A DNA stretch of 64,000 nt from Avena insularis (Eukaryota > Streptophyta > Magnoliopsida > Poales > Poaceae): NCBI GenBank assembly GCA_023614405.1, contig CM042696.1, positions 336,031,211 to 336,095,210 of the forward strand, written 5' to 3'. Position numbers and translations under genes: made by a program. Below, in pieces: positions 57,903-64,000 of the stretch (positions are counted from its first letter, which is position 1; each line of letters opens with the position of its first letter). Below the pieces are notes generated by a model. The model saw nothing but the letters and a program-made list of their open reading frames with translations. It did not search any database and was not told the origin of the DNA.

Positions 57903-59099
57903 CGTGTCTATGCGTAGATATATTGCACGAGTAGAACACAATGGTTTTGTGGGCACTGGTGCTAGTGCCGTCTTTTGCTTTGTGTACTTTGCATCTTGTG
58001 GTATGGTGGGATGAAGCGGCTCGGGCTAACCTTACATGTCATCGCACATGAGACTTGCTCCATGCTTGACGTGTAACTTGCTTTGCACAAGTGGCTTTGC
58101 GGGTGTCTGTTTCTCTCACCATAGTACAGATCCAATTTACACTTTGCACTTGATAACACTTGTATCAACGTTGTGGTTCAGTTTCGTAGGTAAGATCCTT
58201 TCTTATTCGAAAGCCCCAAACCACGTAAAACATGCAAAGAAAATTAGAGGCGTTTAACTTGTTTTTGCAGGAGTTTTGTGATGTGATATGGCCATCATGT
58301 GATTGTGATTATATTTTATGTATGCAATGATCCTTGTTGTAATATGGCAACCGGCAGGAGCCTAATGGTTGTCTTTAATTCTGTTAAGACCGACATGTCT
58401 ATTCATCTTGTAATAGCTTTATTCCAAGTAGTTGTAATAGTTGCTAGTGATGATGGACAACCATGAAGTGGCGCCACTGACCTTGACGCAATACTAGTGA
58501 TGATGGAGATCATGTCCGTGCTTTGGAGATGGAGATCAAAGGCATAAGAAGAAAGGGCCATATCATATCACACTAATTATGAATTGCTTGTGATGTTAAT
58601 CCTTTATGCATCTTGTATTGCTTAGATCGCGATGATAGCATTATAAGATGATCCCTCTCACTAAATATCAAGTAATAAAGTGTTCGTCCTTAGTTGGCAC
58701 TGTTGCTAAGACTCGTCGTTTCGAAGCATCTCGTGATGATCGGATGTGATAGATTCTACGTGTGCATACAACGGGTGCAAGCCAGATTTGCACATGCGGA
58801 AACTAAGGTTAATCTTGACGAGCCTAGCATGTACAGACATGGTCTCAGAACACGGAATACCGAAAGGTAGAGCATGAGTCATATAAATGATATGATGAAC
58901 ATGAAGATTGTTCGCCGATGAAACTACATCTTCTCTCATGAAGATCGGACTTGGTGTAGTGGATTTGGTTCGTGTAATCACTAAGACAACGTGAGGGATG
59001 TTGTTTTGAGTGGGAGTTCACCTAGTTAATTTAAGAATTAAAATTGAACTCAATTTATCATAAACTTAGTCTAAACTACTTGCAAATTTGTTGTAGATT
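57903..59099 (+). other. Untranslated leader of the copia element
   Basis: A 1.2-kb leader between PBS and gag with only short frames. It ends AAATTTGTTGTAGATT before the gag ATG. Long leaders of this kind are usual in BARE-type elements, where packaging and dimerisation signals are expected. I cannot locate these by eye. Confidence 0.65.
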
Positions 59100-61340
59100 A
59101 TGGCGAACCTCTCCATCAATTTCAATGCGTTCCTAGAGAAAGAAAAGCTTAAGAACAATGGAAGCAACTTCACGGACTGGCTCCGTGGACTGAAGATTGT
59201 CCTCAGGGCTGGTCAGTTGACCTATGTGCTCGAAGCACCGCTGGGTGACCCACCTGCAGAAGATTCCACCGATGACGTAAAGAATGTTTACGCCACTCGA
59301 AAAAATCACTACTCCACAGTTCAGTGTGCCATCCTATATGGTTTAGAAACGGAGCTTCCGAAGCGCTTTGAGCACCACGACCCGTTTGATATCATCAAAG
59401 AGCTCAAGCTGATTTGAGACTCATGCGGCCGTGGAGAGCTATGAGGCCTCCGAAAAGTTCTTTAACTGTAAGATGGAAGAGGCGGCTTAGCGAGCAGCAT
59501 GTGCTCACCATGTCTGAAACGCATAAACACGGTCCAAGAGTTGTGTATAACGATTCCTAATGAGTTAGGGATTCACCGTGTCCTCCAATCACTGCCACCG
59601 AGTTATAAGAACTTTGTGATGAACTACAATATGCACTGCATGAACAAGACGTTGCATGAACTATCGTCCATGCTAAAAACTGCTGAAGTGGAGATCAAGA
59701 AGGAGCACCAAGTGTTGATGGTCAATAAGACCACCAATTTCAAGAAACAGGGCAAGCCTAAGAACAAGGGCAACTTCAAGAAAGACGGCAAGAAAGCTGC
59801 CTCACCTGCTAAGAAGCCCAAGGCTGGTCCTAAGCCTGAAACTGAATGCTTCTACTGCAAGGGTGTTGGTCACTGGAAGCATAACTGCCCCAAGTACCTG
59901 GCGGATCTGAAGAACGGCAACATCAAGAAGAAAGGTATATTCGATATACATGTTATTGATGTGTATCTTACTAGTAATCGTAGTAGTGCCTGGGTATTTG
60001 ATACTGGTTCGATTGCTCATATTTGTAACTCGAAACAGGAGCTGCGGAATAAGCGAAGACTGGCGAGAGACGAGGTGACGATGCGTGTTGGAAATGGCTC
60101 CAAGGTTGATGTGATCGCCGTCAACACGCTCCCTCTACATCTACCTTCGGGATTAGTTTTAAATTTGAATAATTGTTATTTGGTGCCTGCGTTAAGCATG
60201 AACATTATATCTGGATCTTGTTTATTGCGAGACGTTTACTCTTTTAAGTCCGAGAATAAAGGTTGTTCGATTTATATGAGTAATATCTTTTATGGTAATG
60301 CACCTGAGATGAATGGTTTATTCTTACTGAATCTCGATAGTAGTGATACACATGTTCACAACATAGATGCCAAACGAACAAAATTGAATGATAATTCTAC
60401 ATACATGTGGCACTGTCGTCTTGGTCACATTGGAGTGAAGCGTATGAAGAAACTCCATTCTGATGGACTTCTTAAATCACTTGATTTTGAATCACTTGAA
60501 AGATGCGAAGCATGCCAAATGGGAAAAATGACTAAGACTCCATTCTCTGGAATAATGGAGCGAGCTACAGACTTATTGGAAAAAATACATACCGATGTGT
60601 GCGGCCCAATGAGTGTAGCATCGCGTGGTGGATATCGTTATGTTCTCACTTTCACGGATGACTTAAGTAGATATGGGTATGTCTACTTTATGAAACATAA
60701 GTCCGAAACTTTTGAGAAGTTTAAGGAATTTCAAGGTGAAGTGGAAAACCATCGTAACAAGAAGATTAAGTTTCTGCGTTCTGACCGCGGAGGTGAATAT
60801 CTAAGTTATGAGTTTGGCATGCATTTAAAGAAATGTGGAATACTTTCGCAATTGACACCGCCGGGAACACCACAACGTAATGGTGTGTCCGAACGTCGTA
60901 ATCGAACTCTCTTAGATATGGTTCGGTCTATGATGTCTCTTACAGATTTACCGCTATCGTTTTGGGGCTATGCATTAGAGACAGCCGCATTCACTTTAAA
61001 TAGGGCACCATCCAAATCCGTTGAAACGACACCGTACAAATTGTGGTTTGGAAAGAAACCTAAGTTGTCGTTCCTTAAAGTTTGGGGTTGCAAAGCGTAT
61101 GTAAAGAAGTTACAACCTGATAAGCTTGAACCCAAAGCGGAGAAATGCGTCTTCATAGGATACCCTAAATAAACAATTGGGTATACCTTCTAGCATAGAT
61201 CCAAAGATAAAGTTTTCGTTGCGAAGAATGGAACCTTTCTTGAGAAGGAGTTTCTCTCGAAGGAAGTGACTGGAAGGAAAGTAGAACTCGACGAGGTTAT
61301 TGAACCTTCTCTCAGAGTTGAGAGTAGCGCAGCACCGGAA
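59100..61340 (+). pseudogene. gag-pol: Copia gag, protease and integrase (broken polyprotein)
   Basis: Gag starts at ATG 59100 (MANLSINFNAFLEKEKL, GSNFTDWLRGLKIVL). It hits a frameshift stop at 59415, where one T is missing in the GATTTGAGAC stretch, and a short deletion follows. From 59499 the frame is open to 61172. It holds SLPPSYKNFVMNYNM, a Lys-rich linker, the CCHC knuckle CFYCKGVGHWKHNC (about codon 116), protease WVFDTGSIAHICNS (codon 168), integrase HCRLGHIGVKRM with CEACQMGK, and the core HTDVCGPMS, SDRGGEYLS and PQRNGVSERRNRTLLDMVR. After KCVFIGYPK there are TAA and TAG codons. Copia-type sequence (VFVAKNGTFLEKEFLSKEV) goes on to about 61330 before a frame change. Confidence 0.93.
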
Positions 61341-61518
61341 GATGTTTTTGTGCTTTGCACCAATTGGAGAGGAAGCTCATGATGGTGATCATGAAACTTG
61401 AGCGAAGTTCTGCTGAACCTCGCGGTGAGCGAGGGTTCGTACCACTCCTAATTGGTATGACCCGCCTTGAGCGTCATGTTGGTGGACAACATGATGACCT
61501 GCGACGTATGAAGAAGCT

Positions 61519-63069
61519 ATGGTGAGCCCAGATTCTGACAAATGGCTAGAAGCCATGAAATCCGAAATGGGATCCATGTACGAAAACCAAGTGTGGACTT
61601 TGGTGGACTTACCGGATGGCCGTAAGGCTGTCGAGAACAAATGGATTTTCAAAAGAAAAACAGATGCTGATGGTAATATTACCGTCTATAAAGCTCGACT
61701 TGTCGCGAAAGTGTTCCGACAAATTCAAGGAGTTGACTACGATGAGACATTCTCACCAGTAGCGAAGCTAAAGTCTGTGAGGATTTTCTTAGCAATTGCT
61801 GCATATTTCGATTATGAGATTTGGCAGATGGACGTCAGAACGGCGTTCCTTAATGGAGACATTGAGGAATAGTTGTATATGGTACAACCCAAGGGTTTTG
61901 TCGATCCTAAAGATGCTAACAAGGTATGCAAACTTCAGCACTCCATTTATGGACTGAAGCAAGCATCCCGGAGTTGGAATCAACGTTTTGATAAAGTAAT
62001 CAAAAACTTTGGATTTATACAAACTTATGGAGAAGCTTGTATTTACAAGAAAGTGAGTGGGAGCTCTATAGCATTCCTAGTACTATATGTAGATGACATA
62101 TGGTTGATTGGGAATGATATATAACTTCTTAATAGTGTCAAAGCTTATTTGAATAATAGTTTTTCGATGAAGGATCTTGGCGAAGCGGCATATATTCTAG
62201 GCATCAAGATTTATAGAGATAGATCAAGACGCCTAATAGCGCTTTCACAAAGTACATACTTGGACAAAGTTCTAAAGAAGTTTAGAATGGAAGAGAGCAA
62301 GAAAGGGTTCGTGCCCATGTTGTCAGGTAAGACCTTGAGTAAGACTCAAAGTCCAGCTACGGCAGAAGATAGAGAGAAAATGAATAATATTCCCTATGCC
62401 TCAGCCATAGGTTCTATCATGTATGCCATGCTGTGTACAAGACCAGATATAACACATGTTGTTAGTTTGACTAGCAGATATCAAAGTGATCCTGGAATGG
62501 AGCACTAGACAACGGTCAAGAATATCCTAAAGTACCTAAATAGGACTAAGGATATGGTTCTTTCTTATGGAGGTGATGAACAGCTTGTTGTAAACAGTTA
62601 CACTGATGCTAGTTGGAACATCGATCCAGATGACTCGAAATCATAGTCTGGATACGTATTTATTTTGAATGGTGTTGTAGTGAGCTGGAGGAGTGCCAAG
62701 CAAAGCGTTGTGGCGAAATCTTCAACTGAATCGGAATACATAGCTGCTTCGGAGGCTGCACACGAAGCCATATGGATGAAGGAGTTCATTACTGAACTTT
62801 GCGTGGTTCCTAGTGCGTTGGACCCGATGGCCATCTACTGTGACAACATAGGTGCCATAGCTAATGCACAGGAGCCAAGGTCACATAGCAAGCTGAAGCA
62901 CATCAAGCTACATTTCCATGCTATTCGCGAGTATGTCCAAGATGGTGACATAAAGATTTGCAAAGTACACACTAATCTGAATGTGGTAGATCCGTTGACT
63001 AAACCTCTCCCTAGAGCAAAGCATGACCAACACCAGAACGCCATGGGTGTTAGGTATATTACCATGTAA
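61519..63069 (+). pseudogene. pol: Copia reverse transcriptase and RNase H, four in-frame stops
   Basis: One reading frame covers the domain from WLEAMKSEMGSMYENQVW to the natural end MGVRYITM at 63069. It is broken only by stops at 61870 (TAG), 62122 (TAA), 62506 (TAG) and 62644 (TAG). The RT motifs are NKWIFKRKTDADGN, KARLVAKVFRQ (usually AKGFxQ), QMDVRTAFLNGD, HSIYGLKQASRSWNQRF and the catalytic VLYVDDIWLIGND. The RNase H part has YTDASW, SSTESEYIAASEA, and DNIGAIANAQ ending with HAIREYV. With no frameshift in 1.55 kb, the loss is by point changes only, most of them likely CAG/CAA or similar to stop. This enzyme copies element RNA into DNA. Confidence 0.93.
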
Positions 63070-63090
63070 TCTAGATTATTGACTCTAGTG

Positions 63091-63102
63091 CAAGTGGGAG
63101 AC
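63091..63102 (+). promoter_or_regulatory. Polypurine tract of the copia element
   Basis: CAAGTGGGAGAC lies immediately before the TGTTGGAG of the 3' LTR, as in related elements. Confidence 0.8.
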
Positions 63103-64000
63103 TGTTGGAGATATGCCCAAGAGGCAATAATAAAAGTGGTTATTATTATATCTTTGTGTTTATGATGAATGTTTGCATCCCATGCTATAATTGTATTATA
63201 AGGAAACACAAATACATGTGTGTTTTGTAGACATAAAAGAGTCCCTAGTAAGCCTCTTGTTGAACTAGCTTCTTGATTAATAGATGATCATGGTTTCCTG
63301 ATCATGGACATTGGATGTCATTAATAACAATGTTATATCATTAGGAGAATGATGTGATGGACACACACACCCATAGTAAGTGTAGCATAAGATCAAGTAA
63401 TTAAGTTCGTATTGCTACAAGCTTTCAAATGCATAGTAACCTAATCCTTCGACCATGAGGTCATGTTAATCACCATCACCGGATGGGTACTTTGATGACA
63501 TCAAACACCGCTTCGTAACTAGGTGGTTATAAAGGTGTCATTGGGTATTCTGAAAGTATGTGTTGAAGCGCATGGACCAAGATTGGGATTTGTCCATCCA
63601 TATGACGGATAGATATGCTCTGGGCCCTCTTGGTGGAATGTCATCTAGTTAGCTTGCAAGCATGTGACTAGGTCACAAGGGATGACATATCATGGAGAGT
63701 ACTTATCAGTAACGAGGTGGAACTAGGTATGGAGATACCGACGATCAAACCTCTGATAAGTAGAGTATCGCATGACAAAGGGAATTGGTTCCGTATGTTA
63801 ATGGTTCTATCGATCACGAAGTCATCGTTGAGTATGTGGGAGCCGTTATGGATCTCCAGATCGCGCTGATGGTTATTGATCAGAGAGGTGTATCCATCAT
63901 GTCTGCATATTCACGAACCGTAGGGTGACACACTTAAGGTTCGATCCTGTTTAGGTAGATATGGAATATGCGTTGGAGACCGAATGTAGTTCGGAGTCTC
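63103..64000 (+). repeat. 3' LTR of the copia element, first 898 bp
   Basis: TGTTGGAGATATGCCC onwards, cut by the window end before the TATA region. It differs from the 5' LTR by scattered substitutions and a ten-base deletion near 63697, so the insertion is not very recent. Confidence 0.93.

Larger units (their letters stand above)
56223..64000 (+). mobile_element. BARE/WIS/Angela-type Ty1/copia retrotransposon (3' LTR cut by window)
   Basis: 5' LTR (56223-57889), PBS, leader, gag, protease, integrase, RT and RNase H in copia order, PPT, and the first 898 bp of the 3' LTR. The LTR start TGTTGGAGATATGCCC and the TATA region are those I associate with BARE/WIS/Angela, the commonest copia elements of Triticeae. 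The copy has at least two frameshifts and six or more premature stops, so it is dead. It was inserted into the Tat-like remnant after GGAACC; the right target-site copy lies outside the window. Confidence 0.95.

Overview
The window is transposon- and satellite-dominated DNA of a large grass genome, most likely Triticeae (wheat, barley, rye or Aegilops). The best taxonomic clue is the Ty1/copia element at the right end: its LTR starts TGTTGGAGATATGCCC and carries a CTATATATAG TATA box, features I recognise from the BARE/WIS/Angela group. No intact host gene is visible. Every protein-coding stretch is a retrotransposon remnant or a decayed gene fragment.

Layout. (1) Positions 1-27093, 38814-40527 and 48702-50791 are one minisatellite-type array of about 31 kb, interrupted by two LTR retrotransposons and running off the left edge. 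Monomers of 39, 46/47 and 48 bp share TGTGTTCTTTTCATAAACC. They are arranged in higher-order repeats (HORs) of about 1.1 kb, about 3.18 kb and 614 bp. (2) Positions 27094-38813 hold a Ty3/gypsy-type, gag-only element with 4.5 kb LTRs in an unusual three-LTR arrangement (LTR, internal, LTR, partial internal, LTR stub), flanked by a CATG target-site duplication taken from the satellite. (3) Positions 40528-48701, minus strand, hold a Tat-lineage Ty3/gypsy element (gag, protease, RT, RNase H, second RNase H, integrase) with 0.4 kb LTRs. It is inactivated by stops and frameshifts, and its 3' LTR is truncated. (4) Positions 50792-52660 form a small mosaic of probable gene fragments: a decayed 3' exon on the plus strand and a possible first exon with splice donor on the minus strand. 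(5) Positions 52667-56222 hold a non-autonomous Tat-like remnant: gag C-terminal half and protease on plus, a 75-bp GC-rich tandem repeat, then an antisense ORF with a B3-like DNA-binding domain and its own TATA box. No RT or integrase is present. (6) Positions 56223-64000 hold a nearly full-length but inactivated copia element whose 3' LTR is cut by the window edge.

How it fits together. The satellite array is the host of two separate retrotransposon insertions; the mosaic and nested elements lie to its right. The candidate undescribed system is the HOR-organised minisatellite, which shows several tiers of homogenisation, a contracted HOR copy, shared variants that pair neighbouring copies, and degenerate monomers at its right border. 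I do not recognise it as a named Triticeae satellite, but I could not search. Identity values, ages and copy numbers are estimates from reading, not computations.
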